Shown: positions 21,040 to 31,805 of the stretch, in pieces | How the letters are laid out: the number at the start of each line of letters is the position of its first letter | Position numbering within the stretch: position 1 is the stretch's first letter | Assembly (NCBI RefSeq): GCF_033807715.1 | Contig: NC_084591.1 | Coordinates: 50,444,615 to 50,508,614, forward strand | DNA length: 64,000 bases | Direction of reading: 5' to 3' | Origin: Cololabis saira | Lineage: Eukaryota > Chordata > Actinopteri > Beloniformes > Belonidae | The notes under the pieces: model-generated | Seen by the model: the letters and a program-made list of their open reading frames with translations, nothing else | What the model was told of the DNA's origin: nothing | The model's database searches: none | Program-made: the position numbers and the translations under genes

Positions 21040-22577
21040 TTAAAGCTGCAAGCAGCGATGAACGGGCCCTCGCACTCACGGCCACCACCCCCCATTAGCA
21101 TATCAGAAATGACACCACCCACGACTCTCTATGTTAAACCATTCAAAAGTTATAGTATAAAATCGGGACAACCAATCAGAAGAAGGGGCGGGGCTAATTC
21201 AGGCCAATGAAGCTCAAGGACTCAATACCGATTCAGGTGACATCACCCACGACTCTCTATGTCAAAACATTCAAAATTTATAGCAGGAAATATGGACAAC
21301 CAATCAGAAAAAGGGACGGAGCTAATTTTCACCAATTATGGTCAAGGACTCAATACCGAGTCCCATGACACCACCCACGACTCTTTATGTCAAACCATTC
21401 AAAAGTTATGGCAGAGAATAGTATTCTAGGGGGCGCATTTTGCCACGCCCATTAATACAAACCATTAAATATCAAATTTATCGCCAGGCCTGGCTTGGTG
21501 CAAAATTTGGTGCCTTTTGGGGAACTATCAAATATGGACCAATCAGACCTTCATCTGATTGGTCCATATTTGATAGTTCCCCAAAAGGCACCAAATTTTG
21601 CACCAAGCCAGGCCTGGCGATAAATTTGATATTTAGTGCGCTTGTTGGCGTCTAGCGTCGCCACGGTAACACTTTTGAAAGAGAAAAGTAATGCGCGTCA
21701 TTGCAGGATAGAGAGGCATATTTTGATGTATAACACACCTGGGTGCACGTTACGGTTCGGGCCGTATTAACTGCCGAAGGATTGGCATAAATTGCGCCAA
21801 AATTACACGATTAATTCAGAATGTTCAAAATGGCCGACTTCCTGTTCAGTTTCGGCCATGGCGCCAAGAGACTTTTCTTTAAGTTGCGACATGATACAGG
21901 TGTGTACCGATTTTCGTTCATGTACGTCAAAGCGTATTATGGGGCTTGAGGCACAAAGTTTTTTCTGTCTGAACCAATCAGATGAAGGGTGGGCACGCTT
22001 TTTGGCGTCTAGCGTCGCCACGGTAACGCTTTTGAAAGAGAAAAGTAATGCGTGGTGTCGGAGGATGGAGACGCACATTTTGATGTATAACACACCTTGG
22101 TGCACGTTACGGTTCGGGCCGTATTAACTGCCGAAGGAAGGCATAAATTTTGCCAAAATGACACGATTAAAATCAAAATGGCCGACTTCCTGTTCGGTTT
22201 CTCGACATGACGCCCAGAGACTTTTCTTTAAGTTGCGCCATGATACAGGTGTGTACAGATTTTCGTGCATGTACGACAAACCGCATTGTGGGGCTTGAGG
22301 CACAAAGTTTTCAAGGGGGCGCTGTTGAGCCATTTTGCTACGCCCATTAATGTAAACCATTAAATATCAAATTTTTCGCCAGGCCTGACTTGGGTGCAAA
22401 ATTTGGTGACTTTTTGGGCACATTTAGGGGGGCAAAAAGGCCTTCCTTTTGTCAGAACAATAAGAAGAAGAAGAAGAATTCCTACAGATCCAATAGGGCC
22501 TTCGCACTGCAAGTGCTCGGGCCCTAAAAATTCCTGCAAATACAATAGGGCCTTCGCACTGCAAGTGCTCGGGCCCT
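21040..22577 (+). repeat. Unclassified dispersed repeat, copy A, with internal tandem units
   Basis: Starts near GCTGCAAGCAGC and ends GCTCGGGCCCTAA. It shares GGCGTCTAGCGTCGCCACGG, CAAAATGGCCGACTTCCTGT and GGGGCTTGAGGCACAAAG with copies at 24480-25081, 26868-27880 and a fragment at 52850-52990. The block from GGCGTCTAGCG to GAGGCACAAAG is present twice in tandem (about 21650-21970 and 22000-22310), and the 3' end is also doubled (22500-22577). No coding frame is conserved between copies. The 3' end folds as GCACT-GCA-AGTGC and is followed by CTAA. Confidence 0.65.
21466..21635. repeat. 82-bp perfect inverted repeat with a 6-base loop
   Basis: Arms 21466-21547 and 21554-21635 are exact reverse complements over all 82 bases; the loop is CCTTCA. 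Compared with copy B of the surrounding repeat, the right arm plus loop is an extra, inverted copy of adjacent sequence. Confidence 0.95.
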
Positions 22578-22661
22578 AAATATAATATACTACAAATAAT
22601 AGCAGTGACCAAAGGACCTGCAGAAATACTGCAGAAATGACATAGCAGCAGTTAAATGCAT

Positions 22662-22860
22662 CACTGGAAAAAACAACCATTTTCACCTGTTTCAAGTAGA
22701 TTTTCACTTAAAATAAGTAGAAAAATCTGCATGTGGAACAATATTTTATTGCTTGTAATGAGAAGATAAATCTTGTCCCATTGGCAGATTTTTCTACTTA
22801 TTTCAAGTGAAAATTTACTTGAAACAGGTGAAAATTGTCAAATAAGTTATTTTTCTGGTG
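22662..22860. mobile_element. MITE with long inverted ends
   Basis: Left end CACTGGAAAAAAC and right end (reverse complement) CACCAGAAAAAT; both continue into TTTTCACCTGTTTCAAGTA and further to AGTAGAAAAATCTGC, giving imperfect inverted repeats of about 70 bp that fill most of the 199-bp element. No coding capacity. No clear target duplication. Confidence 0.6.
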
Positions 22861-22946
22861 TTATTTTTCTCGTGATGACTAAATGTTGATTGTTGCTGTT
22901 TTGTATTGCATTTGTTTGCCTCAATAAAGTTTTGAAAAAAAAAAGC
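22861..22946 (+). repeat. LINE-like 3' end with A-tail
   Basis: TTTGCCTCAATAAAG followed by a run of A ending near 22946 looks like the polyadenylated end of a retroposed LINE (L1-like) transcript. Only the tail is present. Confidence 0.35.
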
Positions 22947-23378
22947 GCTTCCCAGAGCTTCCGGTTTTCCCTTGTTTTTGAGTGAATACAGACTACCGCT
23001 GCCTGTTGGTATGGAGGGGAATTACCTCTCACGCATGCGCAGAACGTACGTGCTAGTCAGGCCGTCGGGTGTCGTCTTTGCAGTGGGTTCAAAGAGCCGA
23101 CAGCCCGACGCGAGCCGACACAGCAGTCGGCAGAGAGCGGGGGAAGTCGGGTTGGTGTGTCAAGGCCTTCAGAGTTTTCACTAAACCTGCTTTGTGAAAC
23201 GGACCCCTGGAGCAGGTCGTCACTTGATGGCGGAGCAGGAACGATGTATTCCCTGCGGTGGCATGGAAGCGTGCAAACCTATATTCATTCATCTATAGCA
23301 ATTCTTGCAATATATGAAAGAAAAGCTGTCTGGGCACCAGGTGGTTGCTGTAAAGGGCTATACAAATACATTTTTATG
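22947..23378. other. No gene; short dispersed-repeat text
   Basis: A piece around 23170-23200 (TTTTCACTAAACCTGC, TTGTGAAACGG) looks like a DNA-transposon end seen elsewhere in fish, not confirmed by a partner end here. No supported ORF. Confidence 0.3.
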
Positions 23379-23404
23379 ACTGACTGACTGACTGACTGAC
23401 TGAT
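23379..23404. repeat. (GACT)n microsatellite
   Basis: About six tandem GACT units after the text TATACAAATACATTTTTAT, which resembles a SINE/LINE tail. Confidence 0.85.
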
Positions 23405-24450
23405 TATTTTGAATCAGAGTAAGAGATTCAGTTGTTTATTTTCTTCAGCAGAACATTGCAAGTTGTACAGGTCTTCATATCCTCAAGGCACCCTTGTAAT
23501 TTAATTAACTCATTTGTTTCATAGACAAATATAGTTGAATTTCATCTGTGTAATGAAGGAAATTCAACAAGTCTATGGTTAAATGTAAAATAAATTTGGA
23601 TTCTCTCTGATATACATAGAATATCATGATTATGCAGCACTGAAATGTGGTAAGGTAAGGGTAGAAACAAGTCCATTGTCTGAGGCCATGAGAAGACCAT
23701 TAACACATCTTATTAGCACTGTTTCTCTGCTCAAATGCAAACTGGAACTCCTGAAAGAAACTCCTGAAACAAACATTTTTATACAAATAGTTATATTATG
23801 CAAATAAATACTTTTCCATATAGGCAGTAACCAGAGCTATTATTACTAAACAAATTATATTACCACAGGCGGCTGAACTCTTCAAAAATTAATAATTCCT
23901 GTGTTTTCAAATAGACTAATGTTTAGCACATGGGCTTATAGACTCAGGGTCACAAGAACATGTACAAGGACTAAACCAATTGGATTATACAGGTTCTGTG
24001 TGAGTGTGTGAATCTTCTAAAATATGTTCCGAATCATAATAAGGATCAGCTAATAAAATTTATTTTTAATTTAATTTGAAGGAAGCTGCTTAGCCTAAAA
24101 AAGATTTTTTGTTTCTTTCTTAATAATCCCATGTGCTTCAGCAGTAACTACTTAGCATGTAATTATTGGACTAAAACAGATCATGCTTTGAGGGTTTGGT
24201 ACAATTTTATCCCCTTGCTTAAGGCTTAAGGAATAAAATCTTGAATACCAGTACTGACCAAGCAGAGAGATGTGTAAACAACTTTTTTTAAAGAAAATTT
24301 GGCATTTTGCTTTTGTCCCCTAATTCAAATAAGCGTAGTTCAGTTGTCTCTTTGTGATAATAAAGACTGTAACGTCTGCAGTATCATGTGTGAGTACAAT
24401 CCCTGCCCTAAAATAGTGAGTCCCTACTCTCTACTCTAATATAATTCTAT
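23405..24450 (-). other. Mostly unassigned, with a decayed L2 RT fragment
   Basis: About 23660-23830 parallels the L2 text at 14440-14580 on the minus strand (TCTGAGGCCAT, then CATTTCTATACAAATAGT-like). The remaining part has no ORF, repeat edge or RNA gene that I can see. Confidence 0.4.
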
Positions 24451-24478
24451 AGATAGATAGATAGATAGATAGATAGAT
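24451..24478. repeat. (GATA)n microsatellite
   Basis: About seven GATA units directly before copy B of the unclassified repeat. Confidence 0.9.
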
Positions 24479-24479
24479 T

Positions 24480-25081
24480 GCATGCAAAATTTGGTGACTT
24501 TTGGAGAACTATCAAATATGGACCAATCACATGAAGGGGGGGCGCGCCTTTTGGCGTCTAGCGTCGCCACGGTAATGCTTTTGAAAGAGAAAAGTAATGC
24601 GTGTTGTCGCAGGATGGAGACGCATATTTTGATGTATAACACACTTGGGGGCACGTTACGGTTCGGGCTGAATTCACTTTCGAAGGAATGGCATAAATTT
24701 CGCCAAAATGACACGACTAATTCAAAATGGCCGACTTCCTGTTCGGTTTCGGGCATGTCGCCAAGAGACTTTTCTTTAAGTTGTGTACTGATACAGGTGT
24801 GTAGCGATTTTCGTGCATGTACGTCAAACCGTATTGTGGGGCTTGAGGCACAAAGTTTTCCGGGGGGCGCTGTTGAGCCATTTTGCCACGCCCATTAATG
24901 TAAACCATTAAATATCAAATTTTTCGCCAGGCCTGACTTGCATGCAAAATTTGGTGACTTTTTGGGCATTTTTAGGGGGGCAAAAAGGCCCTCCTTTCGT
25001 CAGAAGAAATAAAGAAAAAGAAAAAAAAAAAAATTCCTACGGATACAATAGGGCCTTCGCACTGAAGGTGCTCGGGCCCTA
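24480..25081 (+). repeat. Unclassified dispersed repeat, copy B
   Basis: Single-unit copy of the family at 21040-22577: begins inside the GCAAAATTTGGTGAC part, runs through GGCGTCTAGCGTCGCCACGG to GAGGCACAAAG, and ends with the hairpin region and GCTCGGGCCCTAA, followed by T. It serves as the reference for the inverted duplication and for the tandem units of copy A. An A-rich run at 25013-25033 lies near its end. Confidence 0.65.
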
Positions 25082-25126
25082 ATAAATATGACGTTGTGCA
25101 ATGTGGAAACAGTTCTATTCTATTTC

Positions 25127-25990
25127 AATTTTCAATTCAATTTTATTTATTCAGCATCTATTATAACAGAGGTTGTCTCTAGGATCTTTCCAGAGACCAG
25201 AACATAAACCCCCGAGCAATTATTACATAAACAATGGCAGGTAAAAACTCCCCTAGTGGGAGAAAAACCTTAAACCAAACTGTGGCAAGAAAAACTCCCC
25301 TTTAGGAGGAACAAACCTGGACCAGACCTGGATCATAAGGGGGGGACCCTCCTGCTGAAGACCAGCTGGACAGAGCAGGAAAAGAGAGCACAGACAGAGA
25401 GAATGAAGAACAGAGAAAGAGGAGGGGGCAGGCCAGCATGTCAGTAAGCATCTACCAGACTTCCACACAGACAGGTGGAAGCAGCAGTGGGATGATCAGA
25501 GGGGTGGGGCTGCAGGTCAGCACGCAGCTCCTGAAGCTCTGGCCCGCAAACATACACAAAAGAGAAAAGGAGGGGGGTGGGGGGGCAGACCAGCACAACA
25601 AACTACAAGAACAATGGAGAGCAATGATGGTTATGAAATGGTTTTAAAGGTGGAGGTGGTGTCAGCCTCCTTAACCCAGATTGGAAGTTGGTTCCATAGT
25701 AATGGTGCCTGATAGCAGAACGCCCGCCCTCCATTTGGATAATCTAGGAACTACCTGCACTCTGAGAACGGAGAGCTCCGCCAGGAACATATGGTACAAT
25801 CAGGTCTTGCAAATATTGCATAGCCGTTTTGGGTTGTTTTGGGTTTCATACGCAAGTAATAACATTTTGAATTGGATTCCAACTTTTACGGAGAGCCAAT
25901 GGAGTGAGGCTAACGCTGGTCTCTCTTGTTGATTCCTGTCAGCACTCGCACTGCTGCATTTTTGATCAGCTGTCAACAGTGGCAAATTAT
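25127..25990 (-). mobile_element. L2 LINE, 5'-truncated copy
   Basis: Minus strand: 3' end at about 25127 (TTGAAT-type repeats), 3' UTR to about 25640 and the end of ORF2 to 25990 (LASLHWLSVKVGIQFKMLL, LLAYETQNN), with frameshifts. Shares GCAGGTAAAAACTCCCCTAG and other text with the main L2. Confidence 0.75.
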
Positions 25991-26044
25991 ATTGAGTGTT
26001 CCTCGTGAGCTGTGTCTAACATTTGGAACAAGTACAAACAGTAA

Positions 26045-26480
26045 TGTGTGTCACATCCACTTCAGCTCCATACCTGCATCACTCACCTGCCAGGTGCCAG
26101 ATTGGTATTGTTTCATGCCTGACTTTCCAGCGTTTTTCCCTGGACTGATCACCTGTTCCTGCCACTGCCTGTCCCCAACCTGTCCGCCTGTCTCCGTCCT
26201 GGTGATCACCTCAGCCTTCTGTCCCCGACCACGAGTTCTGCCTGAGCATCTCTGGTTTCTGTTTGCTGCTCCCTGGGCTGCCTAGTGATTCAGTTCCTGT
26301 GCTCCGGCTTCCAGATCTACTCAGCGCTCCCAGCAGCTGTTTTCTGGCATTCACTCTCCTGCCACTTTGAGATTTACCACGATCCTGAGGACTGAACTCT
26401 GCTCTACTGCCTGCTGTGAGGTTGGCTTTATTAAAGACTTTCACTAAACACTCCATGCTGCATTTGGATCCGCCACACAC
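26045..26480 (+). repeat. Possible LTR remnant
   Basis: Pyrimidine-rich text with CCTGCTGTGAGG, a TTATTAAAG signal-like site and CTGCATTTGGATCCGCC near the end resembles the 3' part of LTRs of fish Gypsy or retroviral elements. No matching terminal inverted pair or target duplication is clear. Confidence 0.35.
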
Positions 26481-26867
26481 CCTTGTCAATATTTAGCCAA
26501 GCCAAGCTAGCTTCATTTGTAAAGCACTTTAAAAGCAGCAACCACTCACCAAAGTGCTTTGCATATAAATGGCATTAATTTAGAATAAAATTAATAAATA
26601 AATAATGAAAGTTGTAATATTTAAAAGATGACATCAAACCAGTGCAAAGAAACTTGAGGCATTGTTTCTGAATAAACTGTGAAAGTAAGCAAAAAAAGAA
26701 CAGCATTTTGAAATGAATAACAAATAATGAAATATAGTTTCATGTCATTTCTCAATCATGTGATTTTTTTGTGTTTAAAAAACCTTTTTCCAATAGTGAA
26801 GTTGAGGCCATCAGTTGGGATGTTTCTGAGTTTTGTCTGCACAGGTATTCTTAGCATTAGTACATTT
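26481..26867. other. No gene; LINE/SINE tail-like text
   Basis: 26495-26570 (TTTGTAAAGCACTTTAAAAG, CCAAAGTGCTTTGCAT) looks like a retroposon tail. Nothing else recognisable. Confidence 0.3.
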
Positions 26868-27880
26868 TTAGGGCCCGAGCACTTACAGTGTGAAGCCCTA
26901 TTGTATCTGTAGGAATTATTCTTTCTTTCTTTATTTTTCTTTTCCTTCTGACGAAAGGAGGCCCTTTTTGCCCCCTAAACGTGCCCCAAAAGTCACCAAA
27001 TTTTGCACGCAAGCCAGGCCTGGCGAAAGATTTGATATTTCATGGTTTGCATTAATGGGCGTGGAAAGATGGCTCAACAGCGCCCCCTAGAAAACTTTGT
27101 GCCTCAAGCCCCACAATACGGTTTGACGTACATGCACGAAAATCGGTACACACCTGTATCATGTCGCAACTTAAAGAAAAGTCTCTTGGCGCCATGGCCG
27201 AAACCAAACAGGAAGTTGGCCATTTTGAATTAATCGTGTCATTTTGGGGAAATTTATGCCATTTCTTCATCCGCTTCAGAGCCCGAACCGTAACGTGCAC
27301 CCAGGTGTGTTATACATCAAAATGTGCGTCTCCATCCTGCAACAACGCGCATTACGCGCCCCACAATACGGTTTTTACGTACATCCACGAAAATCGCTAC
27401 ACACCTGTATCATGTTGCAACTTAAAGAAAAGTCTCTTGGCGCCGTGGCCGAAACCGAACATGAAGTCGTTTTGAACATTTTGAATTAATCGCGTAATTT
27501 TGGCGCAATTTATGCCAATCCTTCGGCAGTTAATACGGCCCGAACCGTAACGTGCACCCAGGTGTGTTATACATCAAAATATGCCTCTCCATCCTGCAAT
27601 GACGCGCATTACTTTTCTCTTTCAAAAGCGTTACCGTGGCGACACTAGACGCCAAAAGGCGCGCCCCCCCTTCATCTGATTGGTCCATATTTGATAGTCA
27701 CCAAATTTTGCATGCAAGCCAGGCCTGGTGATAAATTTGATATTTAATGTTTTACATTAATGGGCGTGGCCTAATGTCTCAACAGCGCCCCCTAGAATAC
27801 TTTTCTCTGCCATAACTTTTGAACGGGTTGTGATAAAGACATGTGGGTGGTGTCATCGGACTCGGTACTTGACCATATAT
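26868..27880 (-). repeat. Unclassified dispersed repeat, copy C, with two internal units
   Basis: Reverse-orientation copy: begins TTAGGGCCCGAGCACTT (the 3' end of the family) and contains the core twice (around 27060-27300 and 27360-27650), as in copy A. The last part (27700-27880) matches the 5' text of copy A. Confidence 0.65.
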
Positions 27881-28071
27881 GGAATAAGCATCCATATATT
27901 TATGTTGATGGACACCTCGTCGGGCATTAGCCCTTACATATACACCGCTGTAATGTAACGAGCAGCCCACAGCGCCTCCTGGTGGCAGAACACAGGAATA
28001 GCTATAGGCCTACAGTGAACACATATACACAACATACCTGTCAAGTGTCCCGTTTTGGCTGGGAAATTCCC

Positions 28072-28822
28072 GACTTCTCCACCCACCCGGAGAAGGCACG
28101 CCACCCTTTCCCGGTGGAGAACCATGGCCTCGGTTTTGGAGGTGCTGATTCTCATCCCTGCCGCGTCGCACTCGGCCTCAAACCGCCCCAGCACATGCTG
28201 AAGGTCCCGGTCCGATGAAGCCAACAGGACAACGTCATCCGCAAAAAGCAGAGACGAAATCCTGTGGTTCCCAAACCGGATCCCGCTCAGGCCCCTGGCT
28301 ACGCCTAGAAATCCTGTCCATAGGGGGCACGGTGGCGCAGTTGGTAGTGCAGCTGTCTCACAGCAAGAAGGTCCTGGGTTCGATTCCCGCCGGGGGACGC
28401 TCTGGGTGCCGAAGTGCGTGTTAGTTCCCCCATGACTTCAGCGTGTTAGTTCCCCCATGACTTCAGCTCCCACACCCTGGGTGGGGTTGGTGAAAGGGCC
28501 TTTCTGTGTGGAGTTTGCATGTTCTCCCCGTGTTCCCTTGGGTAGCAATGGGAGCTACCCTCACAAAAACATGCACACAGTCCTGGGCTCTCTTCGGAGA
28601 AGCCCCACCCTGTCTGGTGAAAAGATGCGGCCTGCTCACTCCTCAGGTTAAGAAGGAGACCTGAGCTCAGTGCAGGGCCCTCCCGGGGTTGGTAGAGGAT
28701 GGCAATGACTGTCCCCATGACTGTCACTTAGGTAGAGCGCTGGGTGATATAATGGAAAAAAATCGGGGATATAAAAAAAAAAATAATAAATCCTGTCCAT
28801 AAAAATTATGACCAGAACCGGT
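28072..28822 (-). mobile_element. Internal fragment of the RTE-type LINE, split by a SINE
   Basis: 28072-28322 and 28788-28822 match 38594-38863 of the RTE-type LINE (RT region, minus strand: DLQHVLGRF, then EAMVLHRERVACLLRVG). It covers only an internal approximately 270 bp and has neither the 5' nor the 3' end of the LINE. Confidence 0.75.
28323..28787 (+). mobile_element. tRNA-derived SINE
   Basis: A pol III promoter in the head: box A text TGGCGCAGTTGG (28332-28343) and box B GGTTCGATTCC (about 28377-28387), with a tRNA-like start GGGGGCACGG. An approximately 370-bp body follows, ending in an A-rich tail with TAATA. It is flanked by a perfect 14-bp target duplication, AAATCCTGTCCATA, at 28309-28322 and 28788-28801. 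A strong retroposition signature. Confidence 0.9.
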
Positions 28823-29038
28823 CTACAGCATTTCAGTGTCAACAAAGGTCACTATCAGGTTCTGAGCTCATAATTGTAGCTTGTAAGTGGTTGACAGGTA
28901 GTTATTTTAGATTTCTCGTAAATCTGTCTTAAATGTAAGGGATACTGGACCTCGGTTGGACTGGTGGGACAGCGGCGGAAGATTTCCCTTATTTTTAAAT
29001 CCAAAACTTGACAGGTATTATACAGAATCATCATCAAA

Positions 29039-29176
29039 ATGCAGAGAAAGATTTACGACATATTTAAGAGAAAAAGGGAGTCCGACTCCAAAGTTAGAGA
29101 TGAAGAAAAGAGGGAGGAAGCAGCAGCAGAACCAAAAAGATCGGGTAGACTATTGACAGAATTAAGGGCCAACTAA
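29039..29176 (+). CDS. Short charged ORF, unknown
   Basis: 45 codons from ATG 29039: MQRKIYDIFKRKRESD, then a K/E/A-rich stretch and KRSGRLLTELR, stop at 29176 exactly where the Rex1 3' end begins. The basic start resembles N-termini of some transposases, but no domain can be named. It may be an exon leftover of a DNA transposon. Confidence 0.25.
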   Translation: MQRKIYDIFKRKRESDSKVRDEEKREEAAAEPKRSGRLLTELRAN

Positions 29177-29820
29177 GACTTCAGACTTCAGACTTTTATT
29201 GTCATTGTACGAGGCATACAATGAAATTAAAGCAGCACGGAGTGGTGTTTTCCTTCAAAAATGTAAGTAAAAAAAGTAGAATAAGTACAAAATAAAATAG
29301 TACAAAATAAAATAGAATAGACTCTGTATCACTGTAACAAAATGTGCAACAGTGCAGCAGTGGAAACACATGACTTGAAGTAGCATCAGTCCGACTGTGG
29401 GGAGGGGGGGGGGTGCTGTTCCTGAGTCTATTTGTTCTTGTTTTGATTGACTTGTAGCCTCTGCCTGAGGGCAGCAGGTCAAACAGATGAAAGGCAGGGG
29501 GGGGTGCAGTCTGTGAAGAAGGCCTGAGCTCTGCTCAGACAACGGGAGGGGTGGATGTCCCTCAGGGAGGGGAGGGGGCAGCCAACGGTCCTCTGTGCTG
29601 TTCTCACCTGCCGCTCTGCAGTGGGAGGACCACTGTGTTGCTGGAAGCTCTGGATGGTGGATGTGTAGAAGGCTCTCAGCAGCTCCTCTCCAACATTGTT
29701 CTTCCTGAGCTCTCAGGAAGTTCAGGCTCTGGGTCTTCTTGATGACAGCTCTGGTGTTCTCAGTCCAAGAGAGGTCAGCTGAGATGAAGCTGTGTACCTT
29801 CTTTACCCAGTCACCATTGA

Positions 29821-30424
29821 CTGCGTTTACATGCAGTCAATAACCCTTTTAAAACCTGAATATTGGCAATAACCCGAATTTGCACGGCCATGTAAACACC
29901 AATAACCCCTTTGAATAACCCGAATTTGCTCATATTCGGGTTTTTAAAAACCCCAATATGACCCCTGGGGTACCAGAATATTCAGTCATGTAAACGCCAA
30001 ACGGAATATCCCCATCAAACGGAACATGAATTAGTTTTCTGCACATGTTCTGTTCACAAGGAATCCTGGTCTTTTGAGTCCAGGAAGTTCTTATAAACAC
30101 GGAGAAATCAAGACCAGGAGGAAACTAATCACTTTATAAATGTAATGAGGGATATGAACATTCCTGCATTTGTAGACGGTAGAAAGTACCAGGATAGAAG
30201 ATTTAAAAGAAGGTGAGAGAAAAGTTGCACGAAGCAGCATTTGTTTTGAATTTGGATACAGGAAGAAGAAGCAGAAATGACGGGAATCGCGTCATGACGT
30301 TCTCCGTGCGTCGCTGGATCCAGATATCCTGAATGATTAATTACCATGTAAACGGAATATTCCGAATGTTTCAGTAACCGGAATATTAGCAATAACCCAA
30401 ATTTTGACTGCATGTAAACGTAGT
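29821..30424. mobile_element. MITE in the Rex1 LINE
   Basis: Left CTGCGTTTACATGCAGTCAA; right end reverse-complements to ACTACGTTTACATGCAGTCA. CATTGA is repeated at 29815-29820 and 30425-30430 (6 bp). Inside are several AATAACCCGAAT-like repeats. No ORF. Superfamily unknown. Confidence 0.65.
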
Positions 30425-30453
30425 CATTGATACAGAGGGGGGCAGCTCAGATC

Positions 30454-31541
30454 CAGTGGTGTAAAGTAACGAAGTACAAGTACTTCATTATTGTACTTAA
30501 GTAAGATTTTTGAGAATTTGTACTTTTATTGATACTTTCATTTTTCTGTACTTTTACTTTTACTTCGTTACATTTTCAAGGAAAAAATCGTACTTTTAAT
30601 CCCCTATATTTAAAATTGGACACGTCGTTACTCGCTACAAATTAAAGAACAGCACAGCGGGGGCTGATTTATGGTTCCGCGTTAAACCGGCGCAGAGCTA
30701 CGGCGTAGGGTACGCGGCGACGCACACCCTACGCCGTAGCCTACGGCGTAGGGTGTGCGTCGATTTAACGAGGAAACCATAAGGCGGACGGGAAGGAAGG
30801 GGGGCGCGTGAATATACCGAGAAGGAGCCGCAGCTCCCGGGAGAGTTGCGCCGCAGAGGAAGGCCGGAGGAACCGCCGTCTCGTCGAGTACCGATGAGGA
30901 CTGAAGCCTGAATTATGGTTCCGCGTTAAATCGACGCAGAGCCTCGCCGTAGGTTACGGGCCCTGCGTTGGTGTAACGCGGAACCATAAATCAGCCTTGA
31001 GCGGCAGCCGACGCATGTCCATGCGCACCATTCTTTGATTCCACCCCTTCTAAGGTGGTTTTGGCATTTAAAAGTTCAAAAGTCTCATCCTTTATCAGCT
31101 GGGGTTGCTTAATGTTGTCACTGCATACTACAGGCTGGGGGTGGACCTGTCAGCGACCAATGGGGTACAGCAGCAGTGATGAGCAAAGGGAGAAATCAAA
31201 ATGGGGTAATGGAAACAAACGCTAAAGGGGTCAGAATAATATCACCATTATTTAGAGTTGTAAGCAAATTCTTGGATTCTTCATTTCTTTGAAATCCTTT
31301 TGAAAATAATTTTGTACTTTGAATTTTGTACTTTTTGTGCTTTGTACTTTTTACTTTTGTACTTAAGTACATTTTACACCATGTACTTTTGGTACTTTAT
31401 TATATTTAAGTTGAGGTACTTTTATACTTTTACTTAAGTAATGTTCTTAATGGGTACTTTTTACTTTTACTTAAGTAATTTTCAAGCAGAAAATCTGTAC
31501 TTTTACTTAAGTACAATATTTTTGTACTTTTTCCACCTCTG
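30454..31541 (+). mobile_element. hAT non-autonomous element, copy 1
   Basis: Begins CAGTGGTGTAAAG and ends CCACCTCTG (CAG...CTG). A perfect 8-bp duplication CTCAGATC lies at 30446-30453 and 31542-31549, the length hAT transposases make. The arms are full of GTACTTAAGTA-type text. The middle has GC-rich fold-back units. A near-identical copy in the other orientation is at 41981-43073. No transposase. Confidence 0.85.
30661..31000. repeat. GC-rich fold-back units inside hAT copy 1
   Basis: Two units bounded by TTATGGTTCCGCGTTA and its complement. In the first, 30718-30738 and 30742-30762 are perfect 21-bp arms around GCC (CCCTACGCCGTA core). Related units are at 42525-42610, 42745-42862 and 54424-54480, the last one outside this hAT family. 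Confidence 0.7.
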
Positions 31542-31805
31542 CTCAGATCTGGGCCTCCTGAAGTCCACCATGATCTCTTTTGTCTTTGTGGTGTTTAGAA
31601 TCAGGTTGTGAGTCTGACACCACACAGACATATTCAGACTTTGTCCCGGTAGGCAGACTCGTCTCCGTCTGTAATCAGCCCCCCCACCGTGGTGTCGTCT
31701 GCAAACCTTTCTATGGTGTTGGTGGTGAAGAGGTTTGCAGTGGGCGGTGTACAGGGTGAAGAGCAGTGGGCCCAGCACACAGCCCTGTGGGGAGAAGAGC
31801 TCAGG
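31542..31805 (-). pseudogene. Rex1 reverse-transcriptase fragment
   Basis: Minus strand: the GCVLGPLLFTLYT-type motif after PQG, then in another frame RFADDTTVGGLITDGDESAYR (motif C, FADD) and then MSVWCQTHNLILNTTKTKE and MVDFRRPRS. Frameshifts separate motif B from motif C. The 5' side runs straight into the minisatellite. Confidence 0.75.

Larger units (their letters stand above)
28034..29018. mobile_element. hAT-like non-autonomous element, interrupted
   Basis: Left end ATACCTGTCAAGT (28034-28046) and right end ACTTGACAGGTAT (29006-29018) form a perfect 13-bp inverted pair. TATACACA near the left end and TATACAGA after the right end could be an imperfect 8-bp duplication. The true element is about 235 bp; the rest is a LINE fragment with a SINE inside it. 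Confidence 0.5.

Noticed and set aside
21792..27489. Repeated ORFs with MENRYTPVS- or PRDFSLSC-like text
   Set aside because: They occur on both strands of the unclassified repeat, are not conserved in length or frame between copies, and match no protein family I know.
28323..28400. A genuine tRNA gene
   Set aside because: Box A and box B are present but the body continues for about 460 bp with an A-rich tail and a 14-bp target duplication, so it is a SINE.
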